Assembly (NCBI GenBank): GCA_002311285.1
Contig: DBZU01000061.1
Span: 2,960 to 28,833 of the forward strand
Direction of reading: 5' to 3'
Origin: Dehalococcoidia bacterium UBA1152
GTDB lineage: Bacteria; Chloroflexota; Dehalococcoidia; Lucifugimonadales; UBA2962
DNA length: 25,874 nt
Every line of letters begins with the position of its first letter. Positions within the stretch are counted from its first letter, which is position 1. This document shows positions 1 through 7,560 of the stretch, piece after piece. The position numbers and the translations under genes were made by a program. Below the pieces are notes generated by a model. That model was given only the letters and a program-made list of their open reading frames with translations. It made no database searches and was not told where the DNA came from.

Positions 1-80
1 ACTTTAGTAACATAATCTCCTTGAGCTTCAGGAGCAGTATTAGGGTTTATAGCGTTGGTGACAGTGACTCCAAATTTCAT
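1..80 (-). CDS. Probable luciferase-like (LLM) flavin-dependent oxidoreductase, N-terminal fragment
   Basis: An ATG at 80-78 opens a reading frame that runs off the left edge and gives about 26 residues beginning MKFGVTVTNAINPN. A GGAG ribosome-binding site lies about 7 bases upstream (within 81-92). It is the last visible gene of the minus-strand operon, 39 bases after ubiX. The MKFGV.. beta-strand start is typical of luciferase-like TIM-barrel flavin or F420 oxidoreductases, but so little is present that the family call is only a suggestion. That a gene starts here is much more certain than its product. Confidence 0.45.
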   Translation of the reverse strand, partial: MKFGVTVTNAINPNTAPEAQGDYVTK

Positions 81-119
81 CTAACTTCTCCGGTGTTACT
101 TATCAATTTACATCTCGTA

Positions 120-728
120 TCAATTTTTAGGACCATTGCCATAACGCATTTGGGAAGGCAGTTGATCAGTTAAGCCTAAAGCATGAACAGTTCGACTGGC
201 TATGAAATCAACAACTTCAGCTATCGTTTTTTGCCGCAGATAAAAAGCTGGCTGGGGAGGGAGAATAGTTGCTCCAGCTATGGCTAAGTCAGTCAAATTC
301 TTTAAATGTATAGCATTCAGTGGGGTTTCTCTAGGGACAATTACTAACGGTCTTTTTTCTTTAAGAGTGACATCAGCTGCTCTCCTTAATAAATTGTCGG
401 AAAGACCGTTAGATATAGCGGCGACTGTAGCCATACTACAAGGAACTACTGCCATACCGAGTGTTGGGTATGTGCCAGACGCAATTTTTGCACCTAAGTC
501 GCCTATTGAATTAGTAGTAAATGTACCAGATTCCGCCCAGCGTTCTATGGTTTCTCCATAAGATTCATCAATTTCTTCCTTCCATACCACACGGCCAGCA
601 GAAGATATAGTCATAACTACTGTGAACTCTAAAGACAAGATCATTTCTATTGTAGTTCTTGCTAATTCGATTCCGCTTGCCCCTGTAATACCGATAATTA
701 CAGGATGTTGTTCTTTTATTTCACTCAT
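120..728 (-). CDS. ubiX: UbiX-family flavin prenyltransferase (UbiX/MqnM/Pad1)
   Basis: The 202-residue product is full length for the UbiX family, which joins dimethylallyl phosphate to FMN and so makes prenyl-FMN, the cofactor of UbiD decarboxylases. Visible motifs are the flavin-binding GITGASG (13-19), VPCSMAT followed by AISNGLSDNLL (95-114), RETPL (133-137) and the P-P-F-Y segment near 157-163. It is cytoplasmic with no signal peptide. It begins with ATG immediately after the ubiA stop codon (zero-base gap), and ubiD lies just before ubiA, so cofactor maker and cofactor user are co-transcribed. In bacteria with the futalosine pathway the equivalent gene is sometimes called mqnM. The family is certain; which quinone or aromatic pathway it serves is inferred from the neighbours. 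Confidence 0.93.
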   Translation of the reverse strand: MSEIKEQHPVIIGITGASGIELARTTIEMILSLEFTVVMTISSAGRVVWKEEIDESYGETIERWAESGTFTTNSIGDLGAKIASGTYPTLGMAVVPCSMATVAAISNGLSDNLLRRAADVTLKEKRPLVIVPRETPLNAIHLKNLTDLAIAGATILPPQPAFYLRQKTIAEVVDFIASRTVHALGLTDQLPSQMRYGNGPKN

Positions 729-1616
729 TTAAATTAACACTGCAATCAATGTTCCAATAAAAACTGCTGAAGATACGTAAGCATTTATTCTATAAAAAGC
801 TATGCCTAATTTAGAAACATCATCTGGTGAGACAAGTTTATACTTAAACAGGATTATCAGGGAAGCTATTATGCATCCAACAAAAAAAGGCCACTTTAAA
901 GACATAAATATGCCTAAAATCACCAAGCATGATATTGCAATAATATCCATGGATCTAGCTACAAAAAACGCCTGGCGTATACCAATTGCTACAACAACCG
1001 AATGCAGGCCTTTGTCCAAATGGAATTCCAAGTCCTGAGCATGATAGATAATATCGAAACTGCCTGCCCACATCGCAACTGCTATAGATAAAATTACAGG
1101 TTCCCAACTTAGTTCTCCAGTAACTCCAATCCATGCAGCCGCAGGCGCAATAGCCAATGCCCATCCTAACAATGGATTAGCCATCCATGTAAATCTCTTG
1201 AGGTAAGGTTGGATGATCAGATATATTGCAGCTATTGGGGCCAGTGTTAATGCCAAGTTATTCAGTTGCCATGCCGAGATAATTAATATCACAAACCCAG
1301 TCAGTATTAAAATCAGCATATCTATCTGTTTCAAAGTGCCCATCGGTAGATGTCGCTTACTTGATCTAGGGTTAGAGGCATCAATTTCTCTGTCAATTAA
1401 ACGGTTGGCCGCCATTCCTAAAGTACGCCCACCAATCATAGCTAAAGTTATCCACAAAAAGATCATCCACTCTGGCCACTCTTTTGACGCTAAAATCATG
1501 CCGGTATACGCAAATGGTAAAGCGAAAATACTTTCCTCAAATTTAATAGCTACAGGGATCTCTCGTAATCGAAATAATAAATAATTTCTCACCCCATATA
1601 TATTAAGCGGGTTCAC
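729..1616 (-). CDS. ubiA: UbiA-family aromatic prenyltransferase (UbiA/MqnP-like)
   Basis: This 295-residue polytopic membrane protein transfers an isoprenoid chain from a polyprenyl diphosphate to an aromatic acid. The first Asp-rich metal/diphosphate motif reads NRLIDREID (71-79), followed by SKRHLPMG. The second is DIIYHAQD..D (188-201). About eight hydrophobic helices are evident. The start is GTG at 1616, overlapping the ubiD stop by four bases (GTGA), so translation is probably coupled. With UbiD and UbiX adjacent, the likely job is prenylation of 4-hydroxybenzoate (ubiquinone) or of the 1,4-dihydroxy-6-naphthoate branch (futalosine menaquinone, MqnP). The sequence does not settle the substrate. 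Confidence 0.9.
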   Translation of the reverse strand: MNPLNIYGVRNYLLFRLREIPVAIKFEESIFALPFAYTGMILASKEWPEWMIFLWITLAMIGGRTLGMAANRLIDREIDASNPRSSKRHLPMGTLKQIDMLILILTGFVILIISAWQLNNLALTLAPIAAIYLIIQPYLKRFTWMANPLLGWALAIAPAAAWIGVTGELSWEPVILSIAVAMWAGSFDIIYHAQDLEFHLDKGLHSVVVAIGIRQAFFVARSMDIIAISCLVILGIFMSLKWPFFVGCIIASLIILFKYKLVSPDDVSKLGIAFYRINAYVSSAVFIGTLIAVLI

Positions 1617-3061
1617 AAATTAAATTCCGGCCAGCGTCGATTTACCTGATCAACGATCTGTTTGCTCATCACGATTTCATCTGGCCATTCCCTTTGAAAA
1701 CCATCTTCATGAGACTTAGAAGTAGCATCTATTCCAATCTTACTGCCATACTTAGCAATGGGGCTCGAGTAATCCAAATCATCTAATGGACCCTCAGTAA
1801 GCATCACGTCAGTTTCAGGATTTAAATTGCCGGCTACTTTCCATGCTACCTCTGATGGATTTTGAATATTTACATCATGATCTACTACTATTATTACTTT
1901 AGCCAACATCAACAGTCCGACACCCCACAATGCATGCATAACTTTTCTGGCGTGCCCAGGGTATTCTTTACGAATTGATACTAATAATAAGTTATGAAAT
2001 ATTCCCTCCGCGGGCATGTTTATGTCGACAATTTCAGGAATTATCATTTTTAAAGCAGGCAACATAATTCGTTCGCTAGCTTTACCCATATAAAAGTCTT
2101 CCATTGGCGGCTGCCCCACAACGGTCGTTGGATATATTGCATCTGATCTTCTAGTAATAGCTGTTAAATGCATTACAGGGTAGAGATCTGCTTCTGAGTA
2201 AAATCCTGTATGGTCTCCAAAGGGGCCTTCTGTTTTATATTCACCTGGCACCACAAATCCTTCAATTACGATTTCAGATTCAGCAGGCACTTCGAGGTCC
2301 ACTGTTTTGCATTTCACTAGACGCACAGGCTTTTGTCGAAGCACTCCAGATACTGCAAATTCATCCATGTCTGGCGGCAGTGGCATTGATCCAGTCCAAA
2401 TTGTAGTAGGGTCACCTCCTAAAGCAACTGCAACTTCTAATCTTTCGTCTTTTCTTCGTTCCCCTTCCCGAAAATGTTTAGCGCCGACTTTATGTGTTTG
2501 CCAATGCATTCCAAGAGTTTTTTTATCGAAAACTTGCATTCGATATGTGCCTACATTCCGCCTGCCAGTTTTTGGATCTTTGGTTACAACTAATGGTAGC
2601 GTTATAAACTTACCTGCGTCTTTTGGCCAACACTTTAATACAGGTAATGAATCAAGATTGATATGTTCATCTGTAAATACTAGTTCTTGGCATGGCGCTG
2701 AATTCACTAATTTAGGCTGAGTTCTTGCGATACCTGCCAAATCTCCTAAAGTGCTCAACTTCTGCTTTATGCCATCTGGTGGATTTTGAGCGATTCCTAA
2801 AATCTTAGTTACTCGGTCAGATATTTTCTGAACATCATCTACTCCAAGGGCCCAGGCCATTCTTTGATGACTTCCAAAAAGATTAATTACAACTGGCATA
2901 TCATAACCAGACACATTTTCGAACATTAAGGCTGGCCCATTGGCACGTATTGTGCGTTTGGTAATTTCTGTTATCTCTAGTTCAGCACTTACTTCGGCGT
3001 CTATCTTTGTAAGATCACCATGCTTTTCTAACAATGTTAGAAAATCTCGAATATTCTCCAC
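1613..3061 (-). CDS. ubiD: UbiD-family prenyl-FMN-dependent decarboxylase (UbiD/MqnL-like)
   Basis: The 482-residue enzyme has the usual UbiD length and layout. It uses the UbiX-made prenyl-FMN to decarboxylate an aromatic or alpha,beta-unsaturated acid. Key motifs are NVGTYRMQV (169-177), carrying the catalytic Arg174, and EGPFGDHTGFY (278-288), with Glu278 and Asp283 completing the R-E-D triad. VGQPPMEDFYMGKASE (315-330) is also family-typical. The GTG start at 3061 is preceded by AAGGAG at good spacing, and the gene begins one base after the stop of the upstream CinA-like fusion gene. It is encoded immediately before ubiA and ubiX. Known paralogues act in ubiquinone, menaquinone or xenobiotic metabolism; a quinone role is favoured here by the prenyltransferase neighbour. 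Confidence 0.92.
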   Translation of the reverse strand: MENIRDFLTLLEKHGDLTKIDAEVSAELEITEITKRTIRANGPALMFENVSGYDMPVVINLFGSHQRMAWALGVDDVQKISDRVTKILGIAQNPPDGIKQKLSTLGDLAGIARTQPKLVNSAPCQELVFTDEHINLDSLPVLKCWPKDAGKFITLPLVVTKDPKTGRRNVGTYRMQVFDKKTLGMHWQTHKVGAKHFREGERRKDERLEVAVALGGDPTTIWTGSMPLPPDMDEFAVSGVLRQKPVRLVKCKTVDLEVPAESEIVIEGFVVPGEYKTEGPFGDHTGFYSEADLYPVMHLTAITRRSDAIYPTTVVGQPPMEDFYMGKASERIMLPALKMIIPEIVDINMPAEGIFHNLLLVSIRKEYPGHARKVMHALWGVGLLMLAKVIIVVDHDVNIQNPSEVAWKVAGNLNPETDVMLTEGPLDDLDYSSPIAKYGSKIGIDATSKSHEDGFQREWPDEIVMSKQIVDQVNRRWPEFNL

Positions 3062-3062
3062 A

Positions 3063-4217
3063 TTAACGCTCCTTATTGAGAGAATCGCTCCGTAGTTCAG
3101 TCGATGAAATATCTTCTCTAAATAATTTGGCTGGCAATTGATTAAACATTCCGTTAAACGTCGTGGGAACTGCCAAATTATTTAGAGTTAACAATTTCCC
3201 ATTTACTGATCTGGCGGCAACTAAAAAACTACATCCCAAATCTCTGATCTCAGACAACTGTATCTTCATCATATCAATATTTTCATCATAATATCTGGGG
3301 TCAATAATTCTTAGCACAGTGTCATATCCAACCACAAATACACAGCCAGGGAAAAGTTTAGCTTTTTTATTAAACGAATCTGATCGAGTAACAAATATTG
3401 GAAATCTACCAAAAATCTGGTTAATTCTCAGAACCGTTTCATCTATTGTAAGATCAGGTTTGTCTACATTTGTCATAGATAATTCAAAAATCACGTCAGT
3501 CTTTAAAAATTTTCGGGCTGATTTTAATAAAGATATGTGCCCTGAATGTATTGGATCAAAAGACCCAGATAAAATTGCCTTAGGAATTATCGCTTCGTTT
3601 TCTTGACTTTGGGCTCCAATATCGACGTAGACTGAGTCAAGCAATTTATTTCTATCAAATAATTCTGATAAACCATAATCTGAATGTAAATCAGAAAACG
3701 TTGCACTCGGACCAACGTTTATATCCAAATTGACATCTATATCAACAATATCGGAAATTGCTGCAAGAATCGCTAAGCTCACAGATTCCTCCTCTTCAAC
3801 TCGAGTGCGAATATCTTTTTGTAATTCCAAAATCCAGTTTTTCACACCTGTATGGGAAAAAGTTGAAATATGTGCTCTATGCTTACCCTTTTTGTTTCTA
3901 TCGGTGGCAATTGTAGCTGTGCACGATAATCCAATCACTGATGTTTCATCCGTCACAAAAGATTTAGCTTTACAAAAGGCAACATAAGCCATATACTGTG
4001 CCGTTCTCATCGATACAACAGATTTGGGGGAATATCCCAAAAGATTTGATAATGACTCTGTCGAATATGGGATTGTTGCTTCAACCAAAGTACGTGATGA
4101 TCCAGGAACTTCCAACAACCAAGATAATGCTTTAGATCCTGCGCCAGTTATTAATAAGACACAGCGATACTTACTTGCATGTAAACTAGTTATAAAGCTA
4201 TATACTTCAGCATCCAT
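3063..4217 (-). CDS. CinA-C-like domain fused to NMNAT/NadD-like nucleotidylyltransferase
   Basis: The 384-residue protein has two parts. Residues about 15-170 resemble the CinA C-terminal (NMN amidohydrolase, PncC) fold: TGAGS, VPGSS (37-41), the PYS..S..NLLG segment and an EEEESVSLAILAAI helix. The usual ESCTGG motif is replaced, so Thr24 stands where the catalytic Ser would be, and the GIAGP loop is also lost. Residues about 212-376 form a nucleotidylyltransferase domain with GSFDPIHSGH (218-227), GYDT (297-300) and ISSTELR (370-376), the pairing seen in NMN/NaMN adenylyltransferases. I recall similar CinA-like/nucleotidylyltransferase proteins in eukaryotes such as plants, from memory only. 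It leads the ubiD-ubiA-ubiX operon with a one-base gap. A role in pyridine-nucleotide metabolism is inferred. Confidence 0.75.
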   Translation of the reverse strand: MDAEVYSFITSLHASKYRCVLLITGAGSKALSWLLEVPGSSRTLVEATIPYSTESLSNLLGYSPKSVVSMRTAQYMAYVAFCKAKSFVTDETSVIGLSCTATIATDRNKKGKHRAHISTFSHTGVKNWILELQKDIRTRVEEEESVSLAILAAISDIVDIDVNLDINVGPSATFSDLHSDYGLSELFDRNKLLDSVYVDIGAQSQENEAIIPKAILSGSFDPIHSGHISLLKSARKFLKTDVIFELSMTNVDKPDLTIDETVLRINQIFGRFPIFVTRSDSFNKKAKLFPGCVFVVGYDTVLRIIDPRYYDENIDMMKIQLSEIRDLGCSFLVAARSVNGKLLTLNNLAVPTTFNGMFNQLPAKLFREDISSTELRSDSLNKER

Positions 4218-4246
4218 ATAAAATTACCAATAACAATCGTACATCG

Positions 4247-4275
4247 TATCTAAATTTGACTTATATGTCTTACAA
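4247..4275 (-). promoter_or_regulatory. Weak candidate promoter for the ubiDAX operon
   Basis: Read on the minus strand, TTGTAA (4275-4270) and TAGATA (4252-4247) are separated by 17 bases and lie 30 bases upstream of the ATG at 4217. The -10 element matches the consensus poorly, so this is tentative. Its position in the only divergent gap before the operon is the main support. Confidence 0.22.
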
Positions 4276-4343
4276 TTTCTCATACTCTCATCTTAATCAT
4301 ACATTTTATAAAATCTAAACGTAAATGAGTGAACGCCACATCG

Positions 4344-4373
4344 TTGACACGTGTAAAAGACCAAACCTAGAAT
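4344..4373 (+). promoter_or_regulatory. Sigma-70-type promoter for the trkH cluster
   Basis: A perfect TTGACA (4344-4349) is followed after 18 bases by TAGAAT (4368-4373), predicting transcription from about 4380. The first bases of the spacer complete a CACGTG palindrome that could also be an operator. It lies in the divergent gap (4218 to about 4395) between the ubiDAX operon and trkH, just before the trkH reading frame opens at 4396. Confidence 0.5.
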
Positions 4374-4503
4374 CGAGACTATAAAATCCAATTAATACAT
4401 TAAGTGGATTTGGTATGCCTACAATCAGGGCGGTGTAAAAATTTTTGAAGAAGATAAAGAAAATTCAATAGAAGAATGGAAACCTAAACTAGGAGATAGG
4501 ATA

Positions 4504-5910
4504 ATCCGTCATCCCAGGCTAGACGACATTCAACCAATTCAAATAACTGTTCCATCTAAAAATAGGACCAAATCCAGAGCATTCGGATCTCCTGCAGTAT
4601 TGTTTTACGTTTTTGCAATATTGATATTGATTGGTACTGGATTGCTATGCCTTCCACAGGCTAACAATGGTACTGGATTCACTCCTTTCATGGACGCTTT
4701 TTTTACATCAACATCAGCAATTACTGTCACGGGACTGACTGTCCAAAATACGCCTACATATTGGTCTGGTTTCGGAAAAATAGTCATCCTTCTATTAATG
4801 TTTATCGGTGGGCTTGGAATTATGACGACAGCAGCCTTTCTATTGGTTCTAATCGGACAAAGAGTTTCACTGTTTCAACGACAATTAGTAAAGGAGAGCC
4901 TTGGAATACTACCCACCAATGAGTTGGGGGGAATGGTCACATTGGTGATAAGGATTGTTGCAATTGCGGTTTTCGTGCAAGTAATAGGCTCAATGGTTTA
5001 TTTTGTAAGACTTTTAACAGAAATGGATATAAAAAACGCAATACCTCATGCAGTTTTCATGGCAATATCATCATTTAACAACGCTGGCTTTACCGCTTTC
5101 TCAAGCGGTAGCAGTATCAGTTTTTATCAGAAAGACGTGACCATGATAACAACGACTGTAATTTTGATTTTAATAGGCGCTGTTAGTGTATGGGTGGTAG
5201 CTGACATTTTAGCCTTCAGAAATAAAGTTTTTCTCTACAGTTTGAATAGTAAGTTAGTACTAAGTGGAACTCTGATTCTAACAATAGTGGGCGCACTAAT
5301 ATTCTTTGCGTTTGAATATAGCAACCCATCTACTATGAGCACATTGTCTGTACTCGACAAGATAATGGTTTCTGTATTCGAATCTGTGTCTGGCAGAACA
5401 GCTGGACTCACCACTGTCGATTATGGCAATACGGAGCAACACACCAACTTTTTGATGATTGGATTAATGTTTATAGGTGGAGCATCAGGTTCTGTGGCCG
5501 GAGGAATTAAAATCAACACTTTTGCGGTTATATGTATTGGTATCTTCTCAACCCTACAAGGACGAACGCGGACATCAATTTTTGGCAGAGAAATAGCATC
5601 ATTAATTGTAAAGAGGGCCATGGTAATAGGAGCGTTAGCGACTGCAATAGTTTTTATATTCTCTTTCATTCTAACTGCAATAGAATCGCAGTTTGATTTT
5701 ATTGACCTGCTCTTTGAAATAATTTCCGCCTTTGGAACAGTTGGACTTTCTACTGGATTAACGTCAGAATTGTCTAGATGGGGTCAGTTAATCCTGATAA
5801 TTGCCATGTTTATCGGAAGAGTCGGCCCACTAGGACTAGGGTTAGCAATGACACAAAGCTCCCGCATCGAAAATTACCGATACACTAAAGAAAGAGTTAC
5901 AATAGGGTAA
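4504..5910 (+). CDS. trkH: TrkH/KtrB-family potassium uptake channel subunit
   Basis: This integral membrane K+ translocation subunit has the four pore-loop repeats expected of the family: TSAITVTGLTV, SSFNNAGFTAFS, VSGRTAGLTTVDYG and SAFGTVGLSTGL. It is partnered by the TrkA protein encoded 64 bases downstream. The start is uncertain. The frame is open from 4396 but has no in-frame ATG, GTG or TTG until TTG at 4600, which would cut into the first membrane helix. The region before 4600 reads as a plausible N-terminal extension (HPRLDDIQPI, then a basic stretch). AGGAG at 4491-4495 precedes ATA (4501) and ATC (4504); I used 4504 as a placeholder. A frameshift from the ATG at 4415 is another explanation. 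The family call is secure. Confidence 0.88.
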   Translation: MRHPRLDDIQPIQITVPSKNRTKSRAFGSPAVLFYVFAILILIGTGLLCLPQANNGTGFTPFMDAFFTSTSAITVTGLTVQNTPTYWSGFGKIVILLLMFIGGLGIMTTAAFLLVLIGQRVSLFQRQLVKESLGILPTNELGGMVTLVIRIVAIAVFVQVIGSMVYFVRLLTEMDIKNAIPHAVFMAISSFNNAGFTAFSSGSSISFYQKDVTMITTTVILILIGAVSVWVVADILAFRNKVFLYSLNSKLVLSGTLILTIVGALIFFAFEYSNPSTMSTLSVLDKIMVSVFESVSGRTAGLTTVDYGNTEQHTNFLMIGLMFIGGASGSVAGGIKINTFAVICIGIFSTLQGRTRTSIFGREIASLIVKRAMVIGALATAIVFIFSFILTAIESQFDFIDLLFEIISAFGTVGLSTGLTSELSRWGQLILIIAMFIGRVGPLGLGLAMTQSSRIENYRYTKERVTIG

Positions 5911-5974
5911 CATTATTCATTGATCCAGCTACTCTACAGTATCTGTCATCATAAATAACAAAGATTGAGTCAAA

Positions 5975-6631
5975 ATGAAAAAACAGGTAGTAGTAATAGG
6001 TTTGGGCAGGTTCGGCTCTAGCCTAGCTACGTCACTATACAACATTGGACACGATGTATTAGCAATTGATACTAATGAAGAGCGTGTGCAAAGCATGATG
6101 GGTAGAGTAACTTACCCTGTAACCGGTAATGCAACAAATGAAACGGTGCTGCGTGAGTTAGGGATAACCGATTATGATGTTGCAGTAATTGCAATTGGCT
6201 CAGACATAGTCTCAAGCATTATGTCATCGGTTCTATTAAAAACAATGGGAATACCATACATTGTTTCTAGAGCACGGGACGAAATTCACGGAAACACATT
6301 AGAGCGTCTTGGTGTTGATAAAGTTATCCACGCTGAAGAAGAAATGGGTATGCGTTTGGCTCACAGCTTATTTAATCCGAACGTTCAAGAATATTTAGAG
6401 CTTGCTCCAAGTTTTGGTCTAAGCAGATTAAAAGTTCCTCCCCGATTTGATAATTTAACTTTAACTGAGTTAGGACTTTCTAATCCTCGAGACAAATACG
6501 GGTTAGCAGTATTAGCTCTCAGACGAGGCAAAGACATAACGCTAAATCCTGGAGCGGAAGACAGGCTACGAACAGGAGATGTATTAGTTCTAGCCGGCCG
6601 GGATGAGTTACTTGAAAAGCTTGAATCTTAA
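5975..6631 (+). CDS. trkA: TrkA/KtrA-type RCK regulator of K+ uptake
   Basis: The 218-residue cytoplasmic protein gates TrkH/KtrB channels in response to nucleotides. The N-terminal RCK_N Rossmann domain (about 1-120) carries GLGRFG (9-14) and the acidic Asp32 at the end of beta-2, expected to bind NAD(H) or ATP. The RCK_C domain spans about 140-218, including LSRLKVPPRFDNLTLTELGL and a TGDVLVLAG strand. The ATG at 5975 is the natural start. It follows trkH by 64 bases and precedes the Usp-like gene by 8 bases. It is the only one of the three RCK proteins here with an intact GxGxxG motif and both domains, so it is the best candidate for the main TrkH partner. Confidence 0.93.
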   Translation: MKKQVVVIGLGRFGSSLATSLYNIGHDVLAIDTNEERVQSMMGRVTYPVTGNATNETVLRELGITDYDVAVIAIGSDIVSSIMSSVLLKTMGIPYIVSRARDEIHGNTLERLGVDKVIHAEEEMGMRLAHSLFNPNVQEYLELAPSFGLSRLKVPPRFDNLTLTELGLSNPRDKYGLAVLALRRGKDITLNPGAEDRLRTGDVLVLAGRDELLEKLES

Positions 6632-6639
6632 AAATACTG

Positions 6640-7077
6640 ATGAGTCTCTCTTCCATATTAGTGCCAGTTTCTGGAACTCCAACTGACAAACATTTAGTTG
6701 AACTTGCCTGTCAATTACTTCATTCGTCTTCTAGCCGTTTATTTATTTTGTACATAATGGAGATAAAACGTTCACTACCAATTGACGCCGCACTACCCGG
6801 CGACGTTATACATGGTGACAATGTTTTAAAATCTATGGAAAAAATAGCTGACAATTTTAAGCATGAAACAAAAGGAGAGCTACTTCAAGCACGTGAAACG
6901 GGATACGCCATAGTCCACGAAGCAGCCAAAAAACACGTGGATGGAATCGTAATGTCTGTGCCAAACACTATTAAATACGGCAAATTTCATTTGGAAAAGA
7001 CAGTCCCGTATGTATTAGAAAACGCACACTGTAAAGTGATTCTATGGCACGCTGAAAAAGTAAAACAGCACTCTTAA
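6640..7077 (+). CDS. Universal stress protein (UspA-like), probably not ATP-binding
   Basis: The 145-residue single-domain protein begins SSILVPVSGTPTDKHLVELA, the first strand and helix of the Usp fold, and ends with a VLENAHCKVILW strand typical of Usp C-termini. In ATP-binding members a glycine-rich G-x2-G-x9-G-[ST] loop precedes that helix. Here the segment reads NTIKYGKFHLEKTVPYVL and lacks the glycines, so ATP binding is doubtful. It sits 8 bases after trkA and before two further RCK genes. Usp domains are known to associate with K+ transport systems (for example KdpD), so a regulatory role in this cluster is a reasonable inference. Confidence 0.8.
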   Translation: MSLSSILVPVSGTPTDKHLVELACQLLHSSSSRLFILYIMEIKRSLPIDAALPGDVIHGDNVLKSMEKIADNFKHETKGELLQARETGYAIVHEAAKKHVDGIVMSVPNTIKYGKFHLEKTVPYVLENAHCKVILWHAEKVKQHS

Positions 7078-7104
7078 AAAGCCAGGTTAATTGGAAAAAC
7101 AATC

Positions 7105-7557
7105 GTGACAAATCCAGAAATAGCAAAAGCAAATTTAAAGTCTAAGAGAGTAGTAGTAGCCGGATGTAGTAGCTACGGTCGAAGCTTAGCAATTACTCTT
7201 GCAAAAGCAGGCAACCAAATCACGATAATAGATAAGAACAAATCTAAACTTGATGAATTATCTCAATTAACAGACAAGAGTAATCGTATAATAGGATTTG
7301 TAGGCGATGCCACTATTATGACTGATTTGATTAAACTCGACATAAGCGATGTCCAATTATTTGTGTGTACTACTAATTCAGATTCAACAAATGCCTTAGC
7401 TGGTCAAAAAGCACAACAAATGTTTGGTGTAGAAGATATCGTTTGCCTGATGTCAGACAATTCGCGACAGAAACTTTATGAAAGTCTCGGCATAAAAGTA
7501 ATTAATCACAGCCAAATCACGTCTGAATCTTTAGCATCAATATGCCTGGAAACCTAA
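7105..7557 (+). CDS. RCK_N-only (TrkA N-terminal) NAD-binding-like protein
   Basis: The 150-residue protein is a stand-alone Rossmann-type RCK_N domain with no RCK_C domain. The dinucleotide loop reads GCSSYG (20-25), with Ser replacing the middle glycine of GxGxxG, and Asp43 (TIIDKNKSKL) ends beta-2. VGDAT and TTNSDSTNALA follow as in TrkA N-domains. The start is GTG at 7105, 27 bases after the Usp gene. The next gene, a two-domain TrkA homologue, begins 3 bases after the stop, so the two proteins probably form a hetero-oligomer, like the tandem TrkA genes (ceoB/ceoC) of some other bacteria. The altered loop suggests changed or lost nucleotide binding. Confidence 0.85.
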   Translation: MTNPEIAKANLKSKRVVVAGCSSYGRSLAITLAKAGNQITIIDKNKSKLDELSQLTDKSNRIIGFVGDATIMTDLIKLDISDVQLFVCTTNSDSTNALAGQKAQQMFGVEDIVCLMSDNSRQKLYESLGIKVINHSQITSESLASICLET

Positions 7558-7560
7558 ATT

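Noticed and set aside
280..561. Plus-strand open frame opposite ubiX (93 codons)
   Set aside because: It lies fully within the well-supported UbiX gene, has no family motif, and no ribosome-binding site of note.
4303..4314. 12-base AT palindrome (ATTTTATAAAAT) in the divergent gap
   Set aside because: Such palindromes are expected by chance in AT-rich gaps and no second copy was seen; not enough for an operator call.
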